A DNA stretch of 64,000 nucleotides. Origin: Sphingobacterium chuzhouense (GTDB taxonomy: Bacteria; Bacteroidota; Bacteroidia; Sphingobacteriales; Sphingobacteriaceae). The stretch lies in assembly GCF_014692525.1 (NCBI RefSeq), contig NZ_JACNYL010000002.1:1178001-1242000 (forward strand), given 5' to 3'. Shown here in pieces: positions 7,458 to 15,722 of this stretch (positions within the stretch are counted from its first letter, which is position 1; each line of letters starts with the position of its first letter). Under the pieces are notes generated by a model, which was not told where the DNA came from, made no database searches, and saw only the letters and a list, made by a program, of their open reading frames with translations. Position numbers and translations under genes: made by a program.

Positions 7458-9233
7458 ATGAAGGAGTTGGCTTATCTTAATAAATACTTTTACAAATACC
7501 GTTGGAAACTCATTCCGGGTGTTTTATTCGTCGTTATATCCAACTACTTTGGTATTCTACCGGCTGTCGTTATCCGGGAAGCTTTTGATCTCGTTAAGGA
7601 AAACATCGACCTTTATAGGTTATATGATGGTTTTGACCGACAAGATTTGGTATATCAAGTATTCGGTAGCAGTCTGCTTTTTTTCGGTTTCGTTGTTCTG
7701 GCTCTCTCCTTATTGCGGGGTATTTTCTTATTCTTTATGCGCCAAACAATCATCCTCACGTCGCGCCATATCGAGTACGATCTCAAAAATGAGATTTACA
7801 ATCATTATCAGGAACTGGATTTTTCTTTTTTTAGAAGGAACAATACAGGCGATATGATGAACCGTGCCACGGAAGATGTCAATCAGGTGAGAAACTATCT
7901 AGGGCCGGCTATTATGTACGCGATCAACACGGTGGTGCTTTCTATCATGATTATCTATGCTATGTATAATGTGAATCCAAAGCTTGCTACTTATTCTTTG
8001 TTGCCGATTCCTATACTATCGGTGATTATTCTATTTATCAATAAGATCATTAATCAGCGGAGCGAAAGAATACAACGACAGCTATCCGTGCTTTCTTCCT
8101 TTGTACAGGAAACGTTTTCAGGAATACGCGTTATTAAAACTTACACACGCGAAAAGCAAAAAATGGACGTATTTAAGGATGAAAGCAATCTATACAATAA
8201 AGTTTCGCTCGACCTCGTCCGCATACAAGCCATTTTCTTTCCGTTAATTATTTTCCTCATCGGATTCAGTACGATTATCACGGTGTATGTAGGCGGTATT
8301 GAAGTAAAAAATGGAACGATTACTGCCGGGAACATAGCAGAGTTTATCCTATATGTCAATCAGCTTACTTTCCCTGCCATGTCGCTGGCATGGGTGACCT
8401 CTTTGTTCCAGCGGGCTGCGGCATCACAAAAACGAATCAATGAATTTCTGAAAACGACATCCGATATAAAAGACGGTGATAAAGAGTCCATACTTCAAGG
8501 TGATATAACTGTAGAAAATCTTTCATTCACCTATCCCGAAACAGGAATCAAAGCCATAGAAAATCTTTCATTCAACATAAAACGTGGACAAACACTCGCT
8601 ATTATCGGGAAAACGGGTTCGGGTAAATCGACATTAGCGAATCTGCTGTTGCGCATGTATGACGCTGATCAAGGCCGTATTTATTACGACGGCACACCGT
8701 TACAACAGATAAAAATAGACACCTTACGCTCCCAGATTGGCTTTGTGCCACAGCAGGTATTCCTCTTTTCGGATACGATAGCAAATAACATTGCTTTTGG
8801 TCTGGATACCCTAGAAATGAATAGGGTGGAACAAGCAGCAAAAGATGCAGCCGTCTATGATAACATCATGAATTTTGACAACGGCTTTCAGACCTCTATC
8901 GGCGAACGGGGCCTTACACTATCTGGTGGTCAGAAACAACGAGTGTCTATCGCACGTGCACTTGTTAAAGATCCACAGATACTCATTTTTGATGATTGCC
9001 TTTCGGCTGTTGATACAAAAACGGAAGAAGAAATACTCCATAATCTTAGTCGTATTATGCGGAATAAAACGACTATTTTCATTGCGCATCGTATATCTAC
9101 TATAAAAAATGCAGATCATATCCTCGTCTTGGACGAAGGCCGTATCATCGAGCAAGGTACGCATGAGGAATTAATGGCTTTGGAAGGAGAGTATTTCGAG
9201 CTACATGAAAAACAACTTTTGGAAGCGGAATAA
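7458..9233 (+). CDS. ABC exporter half-transporter (fused permease and ATPase)
   Basis: A type-IV (exporter) ABC half-transporter: six transmembrane helices in about residues 1-320, then a nucleotide-binding domain. Walker A is GKTGSGKST near residue 384, the signature is LTLSGGQKQR near 488, Walker B is ILIFDDCLSAVD near 508, and the H-loop is IAHRIS. The residue after Walker B is Asp, not the catalytic Glu, as in MdlA/TM287-like proteins that often form heterodimers with one weak ATP site. No partner is adjacent, and the substrate is unknown. The ATG at 7458 (MKELAYLNKYF) is preferred to a TTG at 7449, which lies inside the promoter box. A BamA-like gene follows 48 nt downstream. Confidence 0.9.
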   Translation: MKELAYLNKYFYKYRWKLIPGVLFVVISNYFGILPAVVIREAFDLVKENIDLYRLYDGFDRQDLVYQVFGSSLLFFGFVVLALSLLRGIFLFFMRQTIILTSRHIEYDLKNEIYNHYQELDFSFFRRNNTGDMMNRATEDVNQVRNYLGPAIMYAINTVVLSIMIIYAMYNVNPKLATYSLLPIPILSVIILFINKIINQRSERIQRQLSVLSSFVQETFSGIRVIKTYTREKQKMDVFKDESNLYNKVSLDLVRIQAIFFPLIIFLIGFSTIITVYVGGIEVKNGTITAGNIAEFILYVNQLTFPAMSLAWVTSLFQRAAASQKRINEFLKTTSDIKDGDKESILQGDITVENLSFTYPETGIKAIENLSFNIKRGQTLAIIGKTGSGKSTLANLLLRMYDADQGRIYYDGTPLQQIKIDTLRSQIGFVPQQVFLFSDTIANNIAFGLDTLEMNRVEQAAKDAAVYDNIMNFDNGFQTSIGERGLTLSGGQKQRVSIARALVKDPQILIFDDCLSAVDTKTEEEILHNLSRIMRNKTTIFIAHRISTIKNADHILVLDEGRIIEQGTHEELMALEGEYFELHEKQLLEAE

Positions 9234-9269
9234 AAACCTATATATCAAAAAAAGTATACCAAATATTTT

Positions 9270-9277
9270 TATTTTTG
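9270..9277 (+). promoter_or_regulatory. -7 promoter box 4 nt before the BamA-like gene
   Basis: TATTTTTG fits TAnnTTTG; only TGAG separates it from the ATG at 9282. If used, the mRNA for the BamA-like protein and the receptor behind it would start at the ATG. Confidence 0.45.
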
Positions 9278-9281
9278 TGAG

Positions 9282-10577
9282 ATGTATAAACAATGGGGCT
9301 TCCTATTTTACCTTATTATCTGTTGTCCAGGACTATTTGCGCAACAAATCGTGTTGAAAGATACACTTAGCACACAAGAAACAAAAGACACCGTTACGCG
9401 AAATTTTGACCATCTCTATGATATTGGCGACGGTATAAAAGATATCATCAGGTTTGTCCGTCACGATACAACCACCAGGATTTCCCGAAAACCATCGGGA
9501 ATTTCTATTTTACCTAACATCAATTATAACCCCAGTATTGGCTTCCAGATCGGCGCAAAGGTTGTGGGCGGTGTATATGTAGGTGATCCGGAAAACACGA
9601 CCATGTCAACATTTGCCACAGCATTAAGCTATACTACTCGCGGTATTATATATGGTTACCTGATGCATGATACCTATACTCCTAAAAACAAATGGAATCT
9701 CAAGGGGGGGATTATTGTCGCCAAGATGGTGGGGCTGGATTACGGAATGGGTATGGGAAATGTAGTAGAAACAGCTATTCCCGAAGAGGAAACACTTAAT
9801 AATCCAGAACGTACTCGCTTTGTCAACCAATATACCGTATACGGTTTTAATGAACGTATCTATAAAAAATTATTACCCGGTATGTTTGTAGGTGCAGGAG
9901 TTTTCATTGAGCTTAAACGTAGTATCCATACGCTGGGAGACCATGAATATACGCCGCTTGAAGTTTATAGCGACTTTACAGGGTATAGTGCACAAAGTTA
10001 TAACAATAATGGATTGATGTTCAATTGGCAATATATGACGCGTGACAACCCAAACAGCGCATACAAGGGAATCTATACGGATATCGTTCTGCGGATGAGC
10101 CAAGCCTGGATGGGGAGCGCACAGAGTGCCTATCAATTACAAACAGACTTTCGGAAATACTGGCAGCTATCCTCCTCTCGTCCCAATCATGTTTTGGCCT
10201 TTTGGCACTGGGGATCGTATAATGTTGGTGGCAGACAGGCATATCTTGACCTTCCAGGCACCGGGAAAGATCCATTTGCTCGTACCGGACGTGGCTATAC
10301 CAATGGTTATTTCAAGGGAAATTCCTTTTTCTATTCGGAAGTGGAATATCGATTCCCTATTTTACGCAACCAATTCTTAAGTGGAGTTGTCTTCGCCAAT
10401 GTTCAAACTGCCAACGACCGTTTGGGCACAAAGCTCTTCCAGCAATGGCAGCCAGCTGGTGGTACAGGGCTACGTCTGCTGTTCAATAAAGCGACACGGA
10501 CAAATCTATGTATTGACTACGCTTTTGGTCGATTCGGGCAACGCGGTTTATTCTTAGGATTGAACGAAGCCTTTTAA
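9282..10577 (+). CDS. BamA/TamA-family outer-membrane barrel protein
   Basis: A 431-residue outer-membrane protein with a signal peptide (GFLFYLIICCPGLFAQQ) and a surface-antigen D15-like barrel. The C-terminal half has features of the family, among them GYTNGYFKGNSFFYSEVEYRFP, GTGLRLLFNKATRTNLCIDY and the terminal GLFLGLNEAF with a final aromatic residue. It has no room for five POTRA domains: only about 80 residues precede the barrel, so it is not BamA itself. Such short members may serve in secretion or assembly of specific proteins or lipids; the substrate is unknown. A TonB-dependent receptor starts 11 nt after the stop, so the two are almost certainly co-transcribed. Confidence 0.75.
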   Translation: MYKQWGFLFYLIICCPGLFAQQIVLKDTLSTQETKDTVTRNFDHLYDIGDGIKDIIRFVRHDTTTRISRKPSGISILPNINYNPSIGFQIGAKVVGGVYVGDPENTTMSTFATALSYTTRGIIYGYLMHDTYTPKNKWNLKGGIIVAKMVGLDYGMGMGNVVETAIPEEETLNNPERTRFVNQYTVYGFNERIYKKLLPGMFVGAGVFIELKRSIHTLGDHEYTPLEVYSDFTGYSAQSYNNNGLMFNWQYMTRDNPNSAYKGIYTDIVLRMSQAWMGSAQSAYQLQTDFRKYWQLSSSRPNHVLAFWHWGSYNVGGRQAYLDLPGTGKDPFARTGRGYTNGYFKGNSFFYSEVEYRFPILRNQFLSGVVFANVQTANDRLGTKLFQQWQPAGGTGLRLLFNKATRTNLCIDYAFGRFGQRGLFLGLNEAF

Positions 10578-10588
10578 ATTAGATACAC

Positions 10589-12673
10589 ATGCTTTTGAAA
10601 TTTAATTTTTTTCTACTTACCGCTATATTATACATTCCTTTTACTGTTTGGAGCCAGACAACCGACAGCATATCGGATCCGCAAGAAATTAACCCCGTCA
10701 ATATCAACGCCTATTTCAGCCAGCAACCTATTCTGGAACTAACGTCAGCAGCACAAACGATCAGCCCACGTTTGATCGAAGCACAACAAACCACCACGTT
10801 AATTCCTGCCATTAACACCGTGGCAGGTGTGCGGATGGAAGAACGTTCACCGGGGAGCTACCGTCTGGCCATGCGCGGAAGTCTTATCCGATCTAAGTTC
10901 GGGATTCGCAACGCCAAAATATATGTAGACGATTTCCCACTGACCGATGCCGGAGGAAACACCTATCTAAACCTGCTAGACCCGGCAGCTATAAATGCTA
11001 TACATATTATTAAAGGCCCCGATGGTTCGTTGTATGGCGCTAACTCCGGTGGCGTTATTAACATAGCCCCGAATGGCTTTGATGTGCGTAAAAATCATAG
11101 TTCTCTATTATTAAGCGGCGGATCATTTGGCTTGTTTCAAGAACAGCTCTCCATACAGCGGAAAGTAACGGATAATTATAGTTTCTCTTTCGATCAGTCG
11201 TTTACAAGATCGGATGGGTACCGCGATAACACCGCTTTGAACAAAAAAACATTCCAAACGGCGCATCGTTGGAAATACACGCCCAAAAATGAACTTCGTT
11301 TTTTTGCCTTGTACAGTGATTTGGGCTATCGTACGCCTGGCGGACTGACACAAGCGCAAATGGATGAAAATCCACGCATGTCCCGTCCGGCGGCTGGTTC
11401 AAATCCAGGTGCTAAAGAACAACAAGCCGGTATTTATAACAAAACATTTTATGGTGGAATTGCACACCACGCGCAACTGAATAATAAGTTATCACATACC
11501 GTCAGCATATTTGGTTCGAATACCGATTTCGAAAATCCGTTTATTACCAATTACGAATATCGAACGGAGAATAATCTCGGTCTCCGCACGTATTTCTCGT
11601 ACAGAAACGAAGATATGCAGCACTTTCAATGGCAAATGCAGCTTGGTTTTGAAGGACAAAAAGGATGGTACGAGATGGAAAACTTCGGCAATGAGCAAGG
11701 TAAAGCTAGCGAGCTAGCGGACCATGACAATCTCTACAATACACAATATAGCTTTTTCTACCGTGCCATGGCCAAAATATTCCAACGCTGGACGATGGAG
11801 GGCTCGTTAGGGTTAAACCACTCAAAAGTCCGCTACCGCCAACATTACCCTGAAATAGAAAATCCGAGCGGTAACATAACATTTGGCAGCATCTGGATGC
11901 CACGCATCGCAACTTCTTATTTAATAACAGATAGATTTGCTGTACGGGGCTCTATTTCGAAGGGCTATTCTACGCCTACAAACGAAGAAATACGCCCGTC
12001 CGATAGGATCATCAACAGCTCCCTACTCCCAGAAACAGGCACAAATTATGAACTGGGTACTCGTCTAGAAACAAATAGCAGACGATTTATTGCCGATTTA
12101 AGCATTTACCATTATAAAATAAAAAATGGAATCGTGGAACAACTTAATGATAATGGCGAAGTGTATTACCTCAATGCGGGAGAAATCAAACAAAATGGTG
12201 TTGAAGCGTCTATTTGGGCATTTATATTAACCCCTAAACGTGAGAGATTTATCCGAGCGATGAACCTTCATTCGAGCGTTGCTTACAATCATTACCGCTT
12301 CGGAAGATATAATGTAAATGGCAATGATTTTTCTCGCAATAAAGTCACAGCAGTACCAAACTGGGTATGGACGAACACATTCTTAATCAGCTTTCCAAAA
12401 AAATTCGGGTTGAATCTTTCTCATAATTTCACTTCCGCCATGCCGTTAAATGATGCGAATAATGCATTTTCCGATAAGTTTCATTTGGTACAAGTCAAAG
12501 GAACATGGAATATGCGTTTAAAAAACAAGCAACAGCTTCAATTTTTTGCCGGCGTGGATAATCTGTTGAATGAACGATATAGCTTAGGCAATGATATTAA
12601 CGCTTTTGGGGATCGATTTTTCAATCCCGCTCCTACTCGGAATTATTACGGTGGGATGAAAGTGACTTTATAA
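10589..12673 (+). CDS. TonB-dependent outer-membrane receptor
   Basis: A 694-residue ligand-gated barrel with a signal peptide (FFLLTAILYIPFTVWSQ), a plug domain (about residues 45-170, with RLAMRGSLIRSKFGIRNAK and IKGPDGSLYGANSGGVINI) and a 22-strand-type barrel ending in YYGGMKVTL. It lacks the carboxypeptidase-regulatory domain and the SusD partner of SusC proteins, and lacks an STN domain, so it resembles siderophore or metal-complex receptors that do not signal. The ligand cannot be assigned. It is co-transcribed with the BamA-like gene 11 nt upstream; its final codons lie inside the terminator hairpin shared with the convergent methyltransferase gene. Confidence 0.88.
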   Translation: MLLKFNFFLLTAILYIPFTVWSQTTDSISDPQEINPVNINAYFSQQPILELTSAAQTISPRLIEAQQTTTLIPAINTVAGVRMEERSPGSYRLAMRGSLIRSKFGIRNAKIYVDDFPLTDAGGNTYLNLLDPAAINAIHIIKGPDGSLYGANSGGVINIAPNGFDVRKNHSSLLLSGGSFGLFQEQLSIQRKVTDNYSFSFDQSFTRSDGYRDNTALNKKTFQTAHRWKYTPKNELRFFALYSDLGYRTPGGLTQAQMDENPRMSRPAAGSNPGAKEQQAGIYNKTFYGGIAHHAQLNNKLSHTVSIFGSNTDFENPFITNYEYRTENNLGLRTYFSYRNEDMQHFQWQMQLGFEGQKGWYEMENFGNEQGKASELADHDNLYNTQYSFFYRAMAKIFQRWTMEGSLGLNHSKVRYRQHYPEIENPSGNITFGSIWMPRIATSYLITDRFAVRGSISKGYSTPTNEEIRPSDRIINSSLLPETGTNYELGTRLETNSRRFIADLSIYHYKIKNGIVEQLNDNGEVYYLNAGEIKQNGVEASIWAFILTPKRERFIRAMNLHSSVAYNHYRFGRYNVNGNDFSRNKVTAVPNWVWTNTFLISFPKKFGLNLSHNFTSAMPLNDANNAFSDKFHLVQVKGTWNMRLKNKQQLQFFAGVDNLLNERYSLGNDINAFGDRFFNPAPTRNYYGGMKVTL

Positions 12674-12690
12674 AATCACTTTTTTATCCC
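12653..12690. terminator. bidirectional hairpin overlapping the ends of two convergent genes
   Basis: GGGAT plus AAAGTGA pairs with TCACTTT plus ATCCC around a 10-nt loop. The left arm lies in the last codons of the receptor gene and the right arm in the last codons of the methyltransferase gene; both stop codons are within the structure. Confidence 0.6.
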
Positions 12691-13868
12691 ATCTCCAATA
12701 ATGTTTCCAGATGGTGATAACTAATACCAAAATATGCCTTCGTGGATTTTATTTTTTCCAGAATCTCCTGCTGTTTTCGGGTATCGACAATTTTTTTCTC
12801 GCCCACTATCAGTACATTTTTAGGTGTGTGGGCATCCGACACAAATTGAAAGACTTTGGTTTGATAACCAAAATATTCCATGATCAACGCCCGTAACCCA
12901 TCGGTAACCATTTCAGCCTGACGCTCCATAAAAATTCCATGTTTCACCAAAAAGTCAAGCTCATTTTTCACTTTGGACTTTTCCATTTCCCGACGAATTT
13001 GTTTATGACAACATGGTGCAACCACAATCAGATCTGCATCGTGTCTAATACCTTTAGCTATAGCATCATCCGTAGCCGTATCACAAGCATGTAAAGCAAT
13101 TAAAATATCTAAATCATTTTGGGGTTGATAATCTTCTATCGCACCTCGCATAAACAGCAAATCTTTGAAATTCGATTTGGCGGCAATATGATTGCATAGC
13201 TCCACCAAATCTTTCCGATACTCCACCCCCACCAAAGAAGTCCGCTTTTGAAGTGTATGCACTAAATAATCATACAAAGCAAATGTCAAATAACCTTTTC
13301 CCGCGCCCATATCGACTACATTTAATGTCTCTCTAGGCGGTAGACGCTGCAATATAGAACTTAGTATTTCTATATAATGGTTAATTTGTTTCCATTTATC
13401 TTGCGCGTTTTTATACACGTTTCCGGCTGCATCCGTCAGCTTTAGCTCTTGTAAATAAACCTTGTCAGCGCTATCTAGCTTTCGTTCTTTTTGTTTATCG
13501 TGCGTAAGGACAACAGGTTTCTTAGCTGTGGGATTCTCTTGCCTAAGAGACCATACTCCTTTTTTAGTAAATTGACATAATAGGTTTTCCCTTTCCGTAA
13601 ATAAAGTTGCTACTCGAAATCCTTCGACTTTTAAAAGCCCTTGTATCTCCATGATAGCCGTCTCTATTTCAAAATTTTGAGTAATGTCTTGTGTTTTATA
13701 ACGAAAAACAAATGATAGTTTCTTTTCTCGCTTTATAATAACTGGTTTGATATATACATTCTTTAAATATAGCTCTGTTCCATTATAGTCTCCCAAGGAA
13801 ATTTTAATAAACTCCTCGCGTTGAAGAGATTCTCGAATTTTATCAAAAAAGGTGGCATAATTATCCAT
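12684..13868 (-). CDS. class I SAM-dependent methyltransferase (Methyltransf_32-like)
   Basis: The central to C-terminal part is a Rossmann-type methyltransferase: VVDMGAGKGYLTFALYDYL is motif I, GVEYRKDLVELC motif II, and ALHACDTATDDAIAKG plus APCCHKQIR resemble the METTL25/GSTCD group with its conserved HAC and PCC elements. About 140 N-terminal residues form a separate beta-rich domain of unknown role. Substrate is not known; RNA or protein are both possible. I chose the ATG at 13868 (MDNYATFFDKI); the 16-residue extension to 13916 would overlap the promoter and the divergent HAD start. A promoter box lies 4 nt before this ATG. Confidence 0.8.
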   Translation of the reverse strand: MDNYATFFDKIRESLQREEFIKISLGDYNGTELYLKNVYIKPVIIKREKKLSFVFRYKTQDITQNFEIETAIMEIQGLLKVEGFRVATLFTERENLLCQFTKKGVWSLRQENPTAKKPVVLTHDKQKERKLDSADKVYLQELKLTDAAGNVYKNAQDKWKQINHYIEILSSILQRLPPRETLNVVDMGAGKGYLTFALYDYLVHTLQKRTSLVGVEYRKDLVELCNHIAAKSNFKDLLFMRGAIEDYQPQNDLDILIALHACDTATDDAIAKGIRHDADLIVVAPCCHKQIRREMEKSKVKNELDFLVKHGIFMERQAEMVTDGLRALIMEYFGYQTKVFQFVSDAHTPKNVLIVGEKKIVDTRKQQEILEKIKSTKAYFGISYHHLETLLEMG

Positions 13869-13872
13869 AGCG

Positions 13873-13880
13873 CAAAGATA
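13873..13880 (-). promoter_or_regulatory. -7 promoter box for the methyltransferase gene
   Basis: The minus strand reads TATCTTTG followed by CGCT and then the ATG. It fits TAnnTTTG and implies a leaderless transcript. It is only 18 nt from the matching box for the divergent HAD gene. Confidence 0.6.
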
Positions 13881-13898
13881 GAGAATATAAAGAAATTG

Positions 13899-13906
13899 TA
13901 CCTTTG
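13899..13906 (+). promoter_or_regulatory. -7 promoter box for the HAD phosphatase gene
   Basis: TACCTTTG followed by TACT and the ATG at 13911. It mirrors the box on the other strand, so two divergent promoters overlap within 42 nt. Confidence 0.6.
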
Positions 13907-13910
13907 TACT

Positions 13911-14699
13911 ATGCAATATCCTAAAATCAAAGCTGTCTTTTTCGATATAGACGGTACGCTTTTAAGTTTCAAGACACACCAAGTTCCTCTCTCTACCCAA
14001 AAGGCAATTGAACAATTGCAAAGACAAGGAATTAAAGTCATTTTATCGACCGGCCGTTCCATTAATAGCATCGATCATGTTAAGTTTCTGGATTTTGATG
14101 GGTTTATTACCTTTAACGGTGGCTATTGTGTCACCCAAGAAAGTGATGTGCTGTTTAAACAAGCTATACATGCAAACGATATAAAAGCGGTATTGAATTA
14201 TACCAAGGAACGTCCGTTGAGTTTTTCCCTAATGTCCGAAAAAGAAATTACTATTTATGATGTAACACCGGAAATAGCGGGAATGTACGCACACTTGAAC
14301 CTTCCTGTTCCGCCTTTGGTAGACATGAACAAAGTTGATCCGGCGAGTATTTTGCAAACCAATATATTTCTTGGGCCGGAAGAAGAGGAAGACTTTATGC
14401 AAAATGTTATGCCGAATTCGGTTGCCTCCAGATGGACACCTCTTTTTGCCGATGTGAACCCTAAAGGACAGAGCAAACAAGTAGGAATAGATATTTTCTG
14501 TAAGCATTTCGGTATAGATATCACACAGACCATGGCGTTTGGAGACGGCGGAAATGATATTACCATGTTAAAGCACGTGTCGATTGGCGTTGCTATGGGG
14601 AATGCTAATCCGGAAGTGAAGGAAATCGCAGATTACATTACAACAGATGTAGACAACGACGGTATCTGGAATGCCTTACATTACTTTAAGGTGATATAG
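13911..14699 (+). CDS. Cof-type HAD-superfamily phosphatase
   Basis: A 262-residue haloacid dehalogenase-like hydrolase of the Cof (IIB) type, which generally dephosphorylates small sugar phosphates or nucleotides. Motif I is FFDIDGTLLSF (about residues 10-20), motif II is the STGRS segment, and motifs III/IV are LSK-like residues before AFGDGGNDITMLKHVSIGVAMGNANPEVKEIADY, listed here only as the diagnostic GDGGND core near residue 208. The ATG at 13911 (MQYPKIKAVFF) is preferred to an in-frame ATG at 13821 because the promoter box sits directly before it. The exact substrate cannot be told. It converges on trxB across a perfect terminator. Confidence 0.88.
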   Translation: MQYPKIKAVFFDIDGTLLSFKTHQVPLSTQKAIEQLQRQGIKVILSTGRSINSIDHVKFLDFDGFITFNGGYCVTQESDVLFKQAIHANDIKAVLNYTKERPLSFSLMSEKEITIYDVTPEIAGMYAHLNLPVPPLVDMNKVDPASILQTNIFLGPEEEEDFMQNVMPNSVASRWTPLFADVNPKGQSKQVGIDIFCKHFGIDITQTMAFGDGGNDITMLKHVSIGVAMGNANPEVKEIADYITTDVDNDGIWNALHYFKVI

Positions 14700-14706
14700 T
14701 ATAGTT

Positions 14707-14727
14707 AGGGGCGCAAATAGCGCCCCT
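14707..14727. terminator. bidirectional terminator between HAD gene and trxB
   Basis: AGGGGCGC and GCGCCCCT form a perfect 8-bp GC-rich stem with a 5-nt loop between two convergent stops. Confidence 0.8.
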
Positions 14728-14732
14728 GTGCA

Positions 14733-15701
14733 TTATTCTTCTACAAAATTTTCTTTTGCTGCCAGATAACGTTCGGCTTCTAACGCCGCCATACAACCCG
14801 TACCGGCTGCGGTAATCGCTTGGCGGTATACATGATCTTGCACATCCCCGCTAGCAAAGACACCCGGTATATTGGTCGCGGTACTGTCCGGTTTTGTAAT
14901 CAGATACCCAGTCTCATCCATATCAAGGATACCCTTAAATAGTTCTGTATTTGGCTTATGTCCAATTGCCACAAAGAATCCCGTAATGTCTAGATGTTTC
15001 ACTTCCTGTGTCTGATTGTTGATGACACGAACGCCGGTAACACCTGTTTCGTTCCCTAATATCTCTTCTGCCTCGGTATTGTATATGATCTCGATATTAG
15101 GCGTATTCATTACGCGATGTACCATCGCTTTGGATGCCCTAAATTCATCTCGACGCACTAACATATATACTTTCCTACACAACTTGGCTAAGTATGTTGC
15201 CTCTTCCGCTGCGGTATCTCCAGCACCTACAATCGCCACATCTTGACCTTTGAAAAAGAAACCATCGCAGACTGCACAAGCAGAGACGCCAAATCCATTA
15301 TATTTCTCTTCCGAAGGTAATCCCAACCATTTCGCAGTCGCACCCGTGGCAATAATAACCGTTTCCGCCGATACCCAAGTTGAACCGTCAATCTCTACTC
15401 TGTGTGTCCCTCCATCTTTCGAAAATTCCACTTTCGTCGCATAACCAAAACGTACCTCCGTTCCGAAACGTTCAGCCTGCGCCTTTAGATCTTCCATCAA
15501 AACGGGACCTGTGATACCTTGAGGGTATCCCGGAAAATTATCTACTTCGGTTGTTTGTGTCAATTGTCCCCCAGGAACAATACCTGTATATATTACTGGC
15601 TTTAAATCAGCTCTAGCTGCATAAATAGCTGCGGTATAACCCGCAGGCCCGGATCCAATAATCAAGCACTGTAAGTGTTCTCTTCCTTCTGTATTTGTCA
15701 T
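14733..15701 (-). CDS. trxB: thioredoxin-disulfide reductase TrxB
   Basis: TrxB reduces oxidised thioredoxin with NADPH through FAD. The FAD-binding motif is IIGSGPAGYTAAIYAAR at about residues 14-30, the redox-active pair is Cys142/Cys145 in CAVCDG, the NADPH-binding motif is VAIVGAGDTAAEEA, and the C-terminal FAD motif is GVFASGDVQD. The ATG at 15701 (MTNTEGREHLQ) is preferred to an upstream TTG at 15719. It lies 21 nt after the exonuclease gene in the same direction, and the two are probably co-transcribed from the promoter at 16685-16692. Confidence 0.95.
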   Translation of the reverse strand: MTNTEGREHLQCLIIGSGPAGYTAAIYAARADLKPVIYTGIVPGGQLTQTTEVDNFPGYPQGITGPVLMEDLKAQAERFGTEVRFGYATKVEFSKDGGTHRVEIDGSTWVSAETVIIATGATAKWLGLPSEEKYNGFGVSACAVCDGFFFKGQDVAIVGAGDTAAEEATYLAKLCRKVYMLVRRDEFRASKAMVHRVMNTPNIEIIYNTEAEEILGNETGVTGVRVINNQTQEVKHLDITGFFVAIGHKPNTELFKGILDMDETGYLITKPDSTATNIPGVFASGDVQDHVYRQAITAAGTGCMAALEAERYLAAKENFVEE

Positions 15702-15722
15702 TTTATTTTCGTTGTTCAAAAC

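Noticed and set aside
13821..13910. A 30-residue N-terminal extension of the HAD phosphatase
   Set aside because: It overlaps the promoter boxes and the divergent methyltransferase start; the Cof-type fold begins right at MQYPKIKAVFFDIDGT.
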